This document shows positions 23,301 through 35,100 of a stretch of 64,000 nucleotides of DNA, in pieces (within the stretch, counting starts at the first letter, position 1; each line of letters starts with the position of its first letter). The DNA is from Pascua guehoae. Lineage: Eukaryota; Basidiomycota; Tremellomycetes; Trichosporonales; Trichosporonaceae. The stretch covers positions 2,349,095 through 2,413,094 of the forward strand of contig BCJX01000004.1 in the NCBI GenBank assembly GCA_001600415.1, in the 5' to 3' direction. The notes under the pieces were generated by a model. The model did not search any database and was not told where the DNA came from. It saw only the letters and a list, made by a program, of their open reading frames with translations. Made by a program: the position numbers and the translations under genes.

Positions 23301-24030
23301 TCTTGTGCTCGCCTTCTCCGGGAACGGACGCGTCCGAGATGATAACCTTGAGGTCCTTCCATCCCGGGTCTGTCGAGAGCTTGGTCGACACCCAGTACTT
23401 GAGACTCGCTGAGAGGAGGTCCATGAATGGCGTACCGGGAGTAATCGCATTCGAGTCCCAGGTCTTCCGGTTCTTGGTCTCTTCAGACACTGGGTGGCCC
23501 ATCGCTTCAAACAGCCGAATCGACTCTTTGCGCTCCTCCTCCTTTTCGGCAGCCTCCTGTGCGGAACGGAAACGACGCGACCGTTGCTGGTTCATCTTGG
23601 CACGCGGCGCGACACCGTCAATCGCCATCAAAAGCACCTTGCGAGGGCGGGCCATGTTGACGACACGTTCCGTGTACTTGAAAACCTCGACCATCATCTC
23701 CTCCTCGGTTTCAGGCGCCGGCTTGCCTTCCGGATGGGTACATGGATGGACGATACCATTCATATCGACTGGGACGTCAGCGACAAAGGCTTCAGTATCA
23801 TGGCTCACGATATAGGTTATCCACCTCGAACCCATTTGGGTTGGCAGACTCGTACTGGAGTGGCACTTCGATAATCTTGCCATCATCTTGTCGAATCCTT
23901 GATGGAGTGTCCTCGACGACCTGCTGCACAATCTTCGGGTACTTTTTGGACAGCCAGCGGAAGAGGGCCGGAACACCCTGGATAATGTTAGTCGGTGAAG
24001 AGGAGCAATATTGGAGACATTACTCACCAT
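20371..24030 (-). CDS. 5'-3' exoribonuclease 2 (Rat1/Xrn2)
   Basis: Exons (complement): 24028-24030, 23809-23977, 21875-23768, 20652-21835, 20371-20600; about 1159 aa. The first coding exon is only the ATG, spliced to GGT to give MGVPALFRWLSKKYPKI, the hallmark XRN N-terminus. Further marks are DMNGIVHPCTHP, PGEGEHKIVDWIRRQR, a CCHC zinc knuckle (CRNCGKNGHLAANC, near residue 270), FLPHLPSLEIREGAID, and ITRSYMEGLCWVLEYYYQG across the third intron. Rat1 degrades 5'-monophosphate RNA in the nucleus, processes rRNA and snoRNA, and drives torpedo termination of RNA polymerase II. An acidic segment with basic flanks (KRKADEEDDDEDDDD) precedes a long Gly/Tyr-rich RGG-like tail of about 200 residues, typical of basidiomycete Rat1. 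Exon 3 end (CA/G) was chosen for the better donor GTGCGT. Confidence 0.95.
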
Positions 24031-24875
24031 GTTGACAATAGGACCTTTGGGTCAATATGAGATGTACGGGTGTGGTAAGGGTTTGAAGGCTGGTTGTCAG
24101 ACGCAAACGGCCGGGTGGCGATGTGTGGCGACGACGGCACTGCTCGAGTCTAGTATCCTCTAGTTGCTGCTATCCGCCAAGATGCACTCCGAGATGCTCG
24201 AGACGGTGGGTAGAAGATGGTGATAGGAGTGGATGGGTGAGAAGAGGATGGAGGAAGACTTTGCGCCCCGCCTCCACTTTGGCTCATCAAGCCAGAATGA
24301 CAGCGCCTGCTTGGTACGCGTCGCCGGGTCCTCAGCTGGGGCAGAATTGCCAGCCAGGGAGCAAAGGAAGGAAAAGGGTTTGCCACGGGCCGGCGATAAT
24401 CTTTTGGTTTCTAATCCCGCCACGCCCTCATTTATTATCATCATCTTATTGCCACCCTCCCTCACCGGCCTCACCCCTGCTGCCTCTGCCCTGCCTTCCG
24501 CACGCCATACGCCCTGCCAGCTGCCCCCTCGCGTCGCCACCCGCGGCGACTGGCCGTTGCGCCGTTGCCCAGACTAGGTTTCGCCCTGGCGCGTCGCTGT
24601 GCAACTGTGCACAGCGTACTGTAGGCGCGTCTGTGCCAGCATCGCCCGCGCGCCGGTGGCTGGTGGGGCTCCGACGTGTCATCTTCCCCCGAGCACTCGA
24701 AATGACTAACTTGGGAACGTGGGTACCACCACACTTGATTGCGTCGCTCCACTCCACTCCATTTGTTGTTGGCATTCTCTCATCTCTGGCTTGCCACTCG
24801 TCGTCGTGTATGCGCGCTGCACGCCAACGAGCCCACCACAACCACCTCACCATCTCAATACCACCGACGCCCCCT
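24031..24875. promoter_or_regulatory. Divergent intergenic region, RAT1 / TVP38
   Basis: 845 bp separate the two start codons and contain both promoters and 5' UTRs. Open frames in it are low-complexity and unsupported. A pyrimidine-rich stretch near 24420-24500 is visible on the plus strand. Confidence 0.4.
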
Positions 24876-26039
24876 ATGGCTTCCTTCGATGGCTCCAACG
24901 CCACCGCTCTCCAGGGGCGCGTACTCGCGTGGTCCACCAGGGCCCAGCAGCGCTACAATAAGCTGAGCAAAAGAACCAAGGTTAGTATTGTACATGTTGC
25001 ATCTCTACCTCTGTCTCCACTGAAATCTGTACACTGACACCTTCAGGTCATTGCATTGTACGTTAACTGGTCGGGGGGAAGACGAGGCGGTGCTAACTGA
25101 GGAAGGGCGTTACTCGGCATCAATGGCGTTCTGGCTGTCGCCTTGTGGCTCTGGGGAGACCGCATTGGTGCATTCTTCAGGAGTGTAGCCCTCAGCCTGC
25201 AAGACATGGGTCTGCTGGGCATGTTCATCCTCAGTATCGCTGTTGGTGAGTCCCGCATCAGCCGTTCGTGGTCAAGCTGACCACCAGCCCTCGCATCCCA
25301 CCCACCGTTGTTCGGCTTTTCGGCAGCCATGTCTGTCATCGGCTTTGCATGGGGCATGTGGCCTGGCATGCTCGTCGCGTCCATTGCGTCTCTCATGGGA
25401 GCGGCAATAGCGTGGATCTCCATTCGAGTGGGTGTGTCCCCCCCTACCATCTAACCCACTCAGACATTCTTCCTTGAATGGATGCGCCGCTTTGGAAGCA
25501 AGAAGAACAAGCAGTGGGAAGCATTCGGCCACGTCATGCGCGAAAAGGGGCTCCCGCTCGTCATCATGATCCGGTGGTGCCCTCTGCCCTATGCTATCGG
25601 GAACGGTCTCTTTGCAGTGAGCTCCGGAACGCCTCTTTGGGAGCTCACACATTAGTCGATCGAAGGCATCAAGTTCTGGCATTACATGGTCGCCAACTTG
25701 TGCGTTGACACGACATACTAACCTCCTGACACCCGCAGGACGTTCCTCCCGCGCCTCCTCATTCCAGTGTTCATTGGCTCGAGGCTGAAGTCGATGGGGA
25801 CCGACGAGCCCGACCCGCTGCACTTCTGGATCAACCTCGGATCCATCGCCGTGTCTCTCTTCTTCTCGGTTGTCACAGGCATCGTCATCTATCGCCTTAC
25901 ACTCGACCAAATGCGCAAGCTCGACTGCCACCCAGGCGAGGGCGAACTGGCCGCCGAGGCCCTGGAGGCCCTGGAGCAGACTGCCTTGTTGCGCGACTAC
26001 AGCGACGAGGAAGAGATGGTCGTGCGGTCTCAGGTATAG
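24876..26039 (+). CDS. Tvp38/TMEM64 (VTT-domain) membrane protein
   Basis: Seven exons: 24876-24980, 25047-25057, 25106-25245, 25288-25427, 25464-25616, 25656-25699, 25739-26039; 297 aa. The product has several hydrophobic helices (ALLGINGVLAVALWLWG, MGLLGMFILSIAVALASHPP, then FAWGMWPGMLVASIASLMGA). It carries the VTT-domain core GLPLVIMIRWCPLPYAIGNG and the conserved FIGSRL. Members reside in Golgi/ER membranes, and the superfamily includes lipid scramblases (TMEM41/VMP1), so a membrane-lipid role is inferred. Exon 2 is an 11-base microexon coding for part of VIAL; without it the frame breaks. The acidic cytosolic tail ends at 26039, 84 bp from the convergent UFE1 gene. Confidence 0.88.
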
Positions 26040-26123
26040 AGAGACCCACCTCCAAAGAACACTTATAGAACGGATACCAGAACGGACCCAAGACTGTATA
26101 GAGAGAATAGTACTATACATGTA

Positions 26124-27303
26124 TCACGCATACCAGTTGAGGAAGAGGAGTGCGAGACTCGCGCCCATGAGGAACATGAGGAGAAAGAATCGCGCTTCCC
26201 CGCTGCGCTCCTTTGCCTTCTTGAGCTGCTGGTTGGCCTTGCCCATCTCGGCGACGCTGCCGACGGCCTCGTCGTAGAGCCGGTCCGTAATCTCGGTCTG
26301 CTGAACGAGGTGCTTGACGAGCTCGGTCTGCATGTTGCTAATCTCCAGCAGGCTTTTCTCGGCCGCGAGGACAGAGTCGAGCTGGCTCTCCATGTGCTCG
26401 AGGAGGGCGTTATTCTCCGACTCGAACTGTTGTAGCTGGGAGGCCGAGAGCTGCTCCTCGATTGGGGGCTCGTCGTCGGGCACGATTGTCAATGCTGCTG
26501 CGGGAACAGCGACGGGGGCGTTGCGTTCCCCCTTTGGTGTGGACCGCTGCATCGCCGCAGCCTCCTGCATAGCGCCCCCACCCAGCGTCCGACTGCGCTC
26601 TTCACGCCGTTTCGCGCGCTCCTGTTGCATATCGGCCTGCGTTGCCGACAGCTTGGCGAGGAGGTTTGTCAACGTCCAGATAATGCTGGACCGGTGCGCG
26701 GTGAGCAGTGGTGCCGTCGGATCGACGGTAGGTGGGGCGAGAGAGGGGAGGAATGTGAAGATGGCCGAAGCTGGAGGAGCCACCTCTGCTTGCCGTACTG
26801 TACACGTTAGATCGCAAGTCTCGTCAAACACAAGACTCACCCTTCTCTGCCTCCTCCAGGTCACCCACTCGTTCTCGACACCGCCGCAGGATCATCTTGG
26901 TGCGCACGTCGATCTCGTCTCGTTCTCGTTCCGTCAGGTACTTTGACCCCTCGTAACGTTTGAGCTCGTCGCCGTCTCCGGCCCCGCTCGTGCGTGCTCG
27001 GCGTGACAGCGGTGGGGGTTCGGTGGTCGACAGGTATGCCTTGCGCACTGTTTTGAGCATGCGGCGAAGGTCAGAAAGGTGGCCATACTGCACTTGTTAG
27101 CCGGGAGAGCACCATCAGTGCACCGTCTTGACCACACTCACAATCTGGTATGCCTCGGTGAGAAAGCCATCGTCAGGCTTTGGCTTTGGCTCGCGGTGCC
27201 GTGCGCGAGAGTGGGGTCGCGATGACGAGGGTGTGGACGAGGCCGACTTGGCGCCCCGTGCGACTAGGTCGCGGAACTGTGATGTCTGGTCTATGTAGAC
27301 CAT
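26124..27303 (-). CDS. Syntaxin 18/Ufe1-type ER t-SNARE
   Basis: Exons (complement): 27142-27303, 26841-27087, 26124-26797; 360 aa. The start MVYIDQTSQFRDLVARG matches the syntaxin-18 N-terminal Sec39/Dsl-binding region. A helical segment follows (DELKRYEGSKYLTERERDEI, a syntaxin-18-type motif). Near the C-terminus is a SNARE helix (QLQQFESENNALLEHMESQL and onward) with its central Gln layer, then KKAKERSGEARFFLLMFLMG and a single C-terminal membrane anchor ending NWYA. Ufe1 mediates fusion of COPI vesicles returning from the Golgi to the ER. Both introns have good signals and close in frame. Confidence 0.88.
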
Positions 27304-29176
27304 GGTGCGGAGGTCAAGGTGTAGAGTGGGAAGTGGTGGGCGTCCCAGTACGGTGGGATCGTGGATACTGAACTCGAGGACCAAACGCTGTTGATGATGC
27401 ACGGTTGTGACGATGGTGGTGGTCATTTCAGAGTGTGTGGGCGGGTGTGTTGGAGTCCCCAGCCGCATCCAGGGACGGACGCGTGGCATCGTCGTGGCCG
27501 AGTTTCCCACGGGTGTACCCTCTGGCAAGGTGGTGGTGGACTGTGCGCATGTGCATGTGCCCCGGGTTGTGCGGCAAGCTCCAAGCCACACAGCCCTAGT
27601 TCCTTTGTAGCTCTCTTTTGGCCACTTTTGCCATCTGCTTGCTACCCAGAGCAAACCAGACTGCAGACAGAGAATGCAGAGAGCATGAAGCTCAGAGCAT
27701 GGAAAGGCAAGACCTTCTCCCGCGTCTCAGAGTTAGCGCGTGCACATATTCAGGGCATTGCCGTCAGGGACAAAACCATTGGCGCTTCAGGGACGTGTAA
27801 GATTGGTCGTGCCGCGGAGAGGGAATACAAATACTCTTGTTGCTGCTAGACTCTAGTGGCCAGTGGGTGGGTGGGGCCACACTTTGTCGAGCAAGACCCG
27901 ATGTACCCGAACATGTAGCGCTAAGACGAGTTTGGTCATACAAGTCTGGTAAAGTGGATCCATGGACCGAATGGGTTTGTCGATAGTCATGACAGGCATG
28001 ACAGGGGTACAGGAGATCCGGTCCTCGCGCTGGATGCGCGTTGGGTGCATGGACGCAGATGGTGGACTTGTTTGCGCGCTTCTGCTTGCCTGCATGCCTG
28101 GCTGGTTTGACTGTCAAAGCAAAGCTGGATGCCAGGATGCGTGGGTAGGTGGGTGGGGTGGTGGCTTTTTCAATATCTTCCTGAATCCGCCGCCGCCGCC
28201 GCCGCCTCGTCCCAGTTCCTACACTTCCTACAGAGTTCCTGCAGTTCCTACAGTTCCTGGGCTCAAACCACCTCGATCCCTTTTGCCTCCTTGATCCTTG
28301 CCCTCGTTGGCCCCTCCCTCGCTCGTACCGATCCCCCCCCCCCTCCCTCCATCTGCCTTGCTGTCTCGTTGCCCTCGTTGCGTCTTGTTCGGCTTCCACA
28401 GTGCTCGCGCGTCCGCGTCGTCCCAAATCGTGAAATCGTGTCCTGGCTACCCGTCGTGCCGTCGTGCCGTGGTACCGTTGTCCTCTGGCCACTGGGCACT
28501 GCATTCATTCATTCTGCAAACCGTCCGTCCGCCCGTCGCGTCGCCTTGTTCGTTCGATTCGTTGGGTCCTGGCTGGTATCATCGGGCACCGACACTTGTC
28601 GTCGTCTTCTATCCTCGCCCCCTCGCCTCCCCCTCCCCCTCCCCCTCCCCCCAGTACGCTTCTTTCCCTCCCTACTTCACCTCGTCACCCCCCCTCCCCT
28701 CCCTCCCCACCAACCCTTTGCACATTCCCCTTGGTTGGACCGCCCTTCCATCCCCCACCCCTCTTCTGCCTGCCTACACTGCAGGACAACTCAAAACTAC
28801 GCCTACGCGCCCCACCACAAACCATCCCCTCGGCACATTGAGCCTCCCGTTAGCCGCCGCTGCCACTGCTCTCGACCCATCCCATCCAACAGATCGTGCT
28901 CATTGACCTGCATCGATCTGCCTGCCTGCCTGCCAGCCTGCCAGCCGGCCAGTCTTCTCTCACCCATCCACCCGACCGCGCACACCCAACCTATCCTTTC
29001 AAACCCTCCATCCACCATAAACGACCAGCCGTGACACTGGGGCATCGACATTGACAGTCGATCATTCGCCCCTTGCCCCCAACCCCTTGCCTCCAACCCA
29101 TCCCCCTTTCGTCCAGCTCATGCTCCGCTAGTCGACCACACCATCGCATTCTCGACACGGCACCGACGCATCGAGC
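27304..29176. other. Long intergenic region upstream of the IRA gene
   Basis: This stretch of about 1.9 kb lies between UFE1 and the large RasGAP gene. It contains a CCG trinucleotide run (about 28187-28207), a pyrimidine-rich tract (28620-28720) and a short CCTG repeat (28919-28945). No gene is supported. The pyrimidine-rich part adjoining 29177 is probably a long 5' leader or promoter of the RasGAP gene. Confidence 0.45.
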
Positions 29177-32100
29177 ATGCCCCTGCCTCTCCGCAGGACG
29201 TCGGGGCAGGCGTTCAACTCGTCTGCCCGCTTGCGTTCCTTCGACATCCAGCACACCGACAACCCTTCCTTACACGATGGGGGCGCCTCGCATTCCCGAC
29301 CAGAGTCGAGCCTCGGCGAGCAAAAGGTCGTCTCGTCCATCGTCGGGCGTTTGGTGAACAAGGTGAGAAGAAACCCGGCGCCCCCACCACCAGCGCGCTG
29401 CTGAGTTTGGCCCGTCCGCCATCAAAGCGCGCGCACGGGAGCCTTGACGCGCGCGACTCCCCGCTTCCCTGTCCGCATCCGCCTCAGTCACTTGCGCTTT
29501 CAGCACGACTGGCGGCTTCCCCGCACACCACACTGACAAGCGTAGCTACCATGCAACTCTGGCGTCAAGCTTGCCATGATGGAGATTGACGAAAATGTCC
29601 GAACAACAGTGGAAAGCCTTCTCCAGATTTCCAGGATACGACTTCCCCTCGTCGTGCACGCTCTGGCGACCTCTCTTGAGACACTATCAAAGGTAGATTG
29701 AACGGCCTGGTGTCGTTGTTTTGTTACTGACGCAAACAGTACTCGGGGTCTGCAGCACTGGTCGACTCTCAGCTCGACACCATCCACTCACAGCTTTACC
29801 TTCTAAACCTCCTCGTCCTCTGTCTCTCCGAATCATGGCGGCTAAGCGCCAATGCGGCGACTCCACCATCTTCCGACCTGCCAACATGCTGGCCTGATCC
29901 ACCGCCGCTTGACGACCACCTCGCGCGCCACCTCCTCAGCGTGCTTGTCATCTACATCCGAATGGTCTCGCAGGAGAGCAACGTCAACGCGCTGATGAGC
30001 GGATCTACCAGTAATGTGTCTGGCCGGGCTGATGTCAAGTCTGCCAGTACAACGTCTGTTGCCTCGTGGGGGCGACAAAGCAGCCACACTGCGACTACCT
30101 CATCGCTTGGCGCCAACTTCATTCAGCACCACTCGTATCCGTCCGCATCCTCACCGCCACCGCCGCCGCTTCCAGAGCACGCAAAGCTTCTTGCGCCAAC
30201 CGCGTCGTCGATTTTCACAGCCATTCATCAGATGACAAAGTACACCGCTCGTGTCGTCTTCTTCCTATCGGCATCCAACTGGCCATTGGTTCTTTCGCGC
30301 ATCAAGGCGCGAGTCGCACACCTCACGACGACGCTTGAAGAGTCGCCCGAGCTTGTGGAGTTGCGGCTTCTCGAATGGGCCAATGTGGACTCGTCCCGTC
30401 TGGCACAGGCCTTGCAGGAGATTTCGACGCCGTTCCTCCATGTGAAACGACCCGCGCAGACGGCGCTGGCCACCGCGCTCCGCAAGGCCATTTGGAACTG
30501 GATCAATGTCTACCCTGGCGAGTTCCATGCGCTCATTGAGGGAAACCGCAAGATGGAGGGAAGCCCCGACATGCTCTTTGACGTGCTCATGTCCATGTCC
30601 GACACGTCGTCGAGCAACAAACGAGTAAAGGTCTTTTACCCGCTCATGGTGATGCTGCTGGTTCTGCTGCCAGATACCTTGAAGCGCATCGCCATGGGCG
30701 AAGTCTCGCGCTCAAGCTCGGGGCTGTCCAAGAAGGTCTCTTTCATGGAAAGCTTGCGAAAGGGCCTCAACCAGAGCAGGTCATTCGAGGCCTGTGCGGT
30801 TTGCTACGTCGATCTCGTTTGCGCAGCCATGAATGCCAGCCCACGGCTCGAAGGTTCGGGCATTCGTCTCCTCCTTCCCGACCTGCAGACTCAGCTGAAG
30901 AACGCACTGTTCTACTCGTCCATGTCCAACGAGATTTCAGACACCAACGTTTTAGTCGACGGACTTGTGGCCCTCTACCGTGCCAACCCCAACAGTACGG
31001 CGTCCATGATCTTCCCCAAGCTGTGGAACGACTCGTCGGACACGAGCAAGATTGTCGGTATCCGTGCGTGCATTGCGGTTGTCACAGAAGGACAGCACTT
31101 GCCCTGGCATCCACCTGCAAGCAATTTGCGGGCAGAGGTAGCCCCAGCTTTGCGATCGATCCTCAAGGTGAGTCACCTTTGTAAAGGCCCATGCTTACTC
31201 TTTTCCAGTCTCAGTCTGCAGCGTCGATGAATGGTTCGGCTAGACGCCAAGGACGAAGCAGCCTCGACCTCCCGTCTGGGCAGTCGGACGTTACCTGGGA
31301 GATTCTGAGCCTTTTGTCGCTCGACCCAGGGTTTGCATTTGAGAAGATTGGCGAATCGAGCGACACATTGGGCCAGCTCTTCATTGTCATTTCGTCGTTG
31401 ACAGCGGCAACGTACCCGATGACCATTCGTGCCCAGGCTGCCAAGACCAACCTTGTCTTGTTGGATAGCCTTGTCGAATCGACCAAGGTCGACCCTGGCC
31501 GTACAGCTCTGACCGCAGCATCAGCCTCCTCGATTTGGCAGATCCTCATCGATTCAAGCCGCCAGCTCCTCTTGGACTTCCAGCTCGGCGATGTGGATGA
31601 CATGGCGCTCATGTGTGGCGCGTTCAGAGAGACTGTCCATGCAGTGTTACGGGCAACCACCTCGCTCCCCGAAATCATGACCAAGGCACCCAACGCGCGC
31701 GCTGCAGTGCTCATCGCCAAGGTCGCAACGGTCACCAGTTTAACTGGACCCGACGTGGAGCAGACCAACTTGGCGTCTCCCGCGCTCTTGGCGCTCAGCA
31801 AGCTCATGATCCTTGTGCGTTCGGGCATTAGCAACAGCCAAACCCAGATGGACGAGATCACGGGCCACAGCACCATGCTTTCCGAGCTCGGAACTCTGCC
31901 TCCAGCCACGGGTCGACACCAGCAGCAACGCGCCATCCGCCGCATCATGAAGCGTCACGTCCGTCCGTCAACCCTCCTCAGCACCGTCTGGCTAGGTCTC
32001 GCTGCGCGTGTCAAGACGCTCAACAAGAAGATCAAGGCCGCCGAATCGGACGGATCGAGCACCGAACGCGACTTGAGACGAAGGGGCCTTGTTGCCGATA

Positions 32101-35100
32101 TTGACGGCTTGAGCGAGTCCGAGTCAAAAGAATGGCAGAACCTCATCGCATTCCTCTGCGCTACCAGCAATGTCTGCTTGCACGACATGTCATTGCCGCC
32201 CACAATTGCCGATGTTGTGGGCAAGGGCGTTCTTCCCCGAGTCTACGACGAGTCAACCGACTCGCAGGTCGTAGTGGAATCATTCCTGCGCGAGTGTGTG
32301 GATGACCTGGTCAGCAGCTCGATTCACGTCCGCGAGTCGATCAAGGACGCTCTCGGAAACGAATTGCCACTTAGCCTTTGCCGCATTCTTTCGGTCCAGA
32401 TGACAAAGTGGGTGGCCGGTTCTTACTGGTTTGGTGGATACTAACCCTGCAGGTTGCTTTCCCACTCGATCGGACCCGGTGGCGTTCAGGTATCTGAAGC
32501 TTTCACCACCTTTGTCGAACAGGCTGTGGCGGTCCTGCGTCTGTGGGTTGAACGTGTCAACCCTGGCGACAATGGCAGTGGCATGCAGGTCGACGTGGGC
32601 GAGCTCCTCTACCTCATCGCGCAGTACACCCATCGTCTTGGTCGCGAGGACGCGTGGATGCGCATCAAGATCAAGTTCTGCCAGCTGATGGAAGCCGTTC
32701 TCGGCAAGCCTGAATTTGTGGTGCTTGGTAATGCCAGTCGACTCCGCAACGCTGTTCTTGAGTGGATGTGCGAGTGGTCGATCGAACCCTACAGGGTAGG
32801 TGTGATGTGCAGCCGCGGGTTCCTAGCCCAACTAACCTGGTTTTAGGACGAGTACCACACGGCCGGATACGACAAGGTACAACGCGATCTCGATCTGGCG
32901 TGCCTGCGTGCAATGATCCCCATCACCGACGGCCTCGCCATTCGACAGGCTGGCGACGACTCGGAGGACACCCAGACTGTGGTCAAGTCACGTCTCTTCT
33001 ACCGCTACTACCACATGCTGGTTCGCGTCCTGGAGCGCACCAACAACCTCGAGTCGGAATCGTCCCATGTCGCCGCGTCTGTGTCCGGCATGAGCACGCG
33101 CCTCACAAACGCCGACAGCTACCCCGCTCTCGCAATCCTCGTGCTCTCCAACCTGCTGTCAGCAAACATTGACGTTGGATTGAAGCACTGCCTCGCGTTG
33201 GGCTACCACGAGGACTCGTCCATCCGCACTGCATTCATGCAGCTGCTGAGCAACATTCTCCAGCAGGGTGCCCGATTTGGTGGTCTTGCGGTCAAAGGTG
33301 CTGCCGCAGCTCCAAAGGTCTACTTTGACGCCCTTACGTCGCCAAACCTCGCCCTCGCCATGGCCATTTGCGAGTCGTGCCCGCCGCAGGAGGTCGATGA
33401 GATCTCATCGTTGTTGTTCCGCTCCTTTGAGTCCAAGGGCAACCTTCTGAGTCTCATGAAGGTTCTCATTGAACGGGAGGTGGCGCAAACCAACCACGAG
33501 TCGGAACTCTTCCGTGCAAACTCGATCACGACTCGTATGCTCACCCTGTTTGCCAAGACGTACGGTTACAACTATGTGCGCAGCACGCTGCAACCTCTCA
33601 TCCACTCGCTGTCTGAAAAGCCTGTCGAATGCTCGTTTGAGCTCGACCCGTCCAAGGCTTCGGCGACGGATGACATTGAGCGCAACGCCGAGCACCTTCG
33701 TCTCATGTGCCAGGCCTTGCTCGAAATCATCTACTCGTCGACGCCTCGCGTCCCTGTCCTATTACGCGCTCTCTGCCACCACATCTGGGAGGTTGTCGAG
33801 GAGCGCTTCCCAGACTCTCGCCACTCTGCGGTCGGATCGTTTGTGTTCCTTCGCTTCTTCTGCCCTGCCATTGTGGCGCCTGAGGGTATCGACCTCGATG
33901 TCAACCCTGACACGAGAGATACGCGCCGTGCTCTTCTGCTCATCACCAAGGTGATCCAGAACCTGGCCAACAATGTTCTCTTTGGCAACAAGGAGGCGCA
34001 CATGAAGGTGCTCAACCAGTTCTTGTCCGAGAACATTCGGCAAGTCACAAAGTTCCTCTCGGACGTCGCTGTCCGTCCTCGCAGCTGGGAGGTTGCCCAA
34101 GCTGTCAAGAACTTCCAGGAGGAGAGCGAGCGATCGCTGGACGCTGACGGTGACAATGTCATCCTTCAACGCTTTGCGTTCAAGCACATTGGTCGACTGG
34201 AAACGTCGCTCGAAATGCTGCCGCCAGTGTTCCGCGGCCGCTCAACCTCGTCGACACGTTCCATTCGTCTGGACCTAGACGGCAAGGGCGCGCTGGTCAA
34301 CCTTCGCCGTATCATGTCCGAGACTGGTGCCCCTACGGACACAACCCGGTTGAGTTCGGGCGCCCGGTCCCAGGTGTACGACGACTTTATGCGCCACAAT
34401 GCTGGTCGCAACACCGAGAGTGTGGCACAGGCTTTCTACGAGGGCCCCGCGAGCCAAAACGGACGCCGCATTTTCTACTTTATCATTGCGCGCGTCGCAC
34501 TCGTCGACTACGACCTGCTTGCGTACCACGTCTTTTCAGTGTTGGACAAGGTCACCGACTTCTTTGACCTTGTCATTGACCTTACCGACTTTTCGTCTGC
34601 GACCGAGATGCCGTCGGCGTGGCTCCGCCGCTCGATTCAGATGTGCCCACCTGGCATTCTACCTTGTGTGCACACGCTGGCGCTGTACAATCCCAACTCG
34701 TACGCGCGTCGGCGGTTGCGGCGGATCATCTCGGAGCTGCAATCTGTTGGACCGGCCGTCGGCAAGCAGGTCATTGCTGCGAGCAGCCCTGCAGAGCTTG
34801 CCGAGTATATCCAATTCACAAGCCTCATGCTGCCAGAGCACACGATGGCACTCGCCTACGAGGCCGACCACGTGTTCACCAACCTCCTCTGCCTCGCGCG
34901 GATCACGACAACCAGGTCCCCGTTGTCGTCAAGCTCGGCGACGACTGTCTCCAGGTGGCATCGTGGCGTAAGCAGGACATCACTCCGTCGCTCAAGGCGT
35001 ACATTATCGACGTGATCAACCTCAAGGACGTCGACGATGTGGTCATGGGCTCGGGCGTGAATGCGGACCAACTTATTGTCAAGCACTCGCAAAACCAGTC

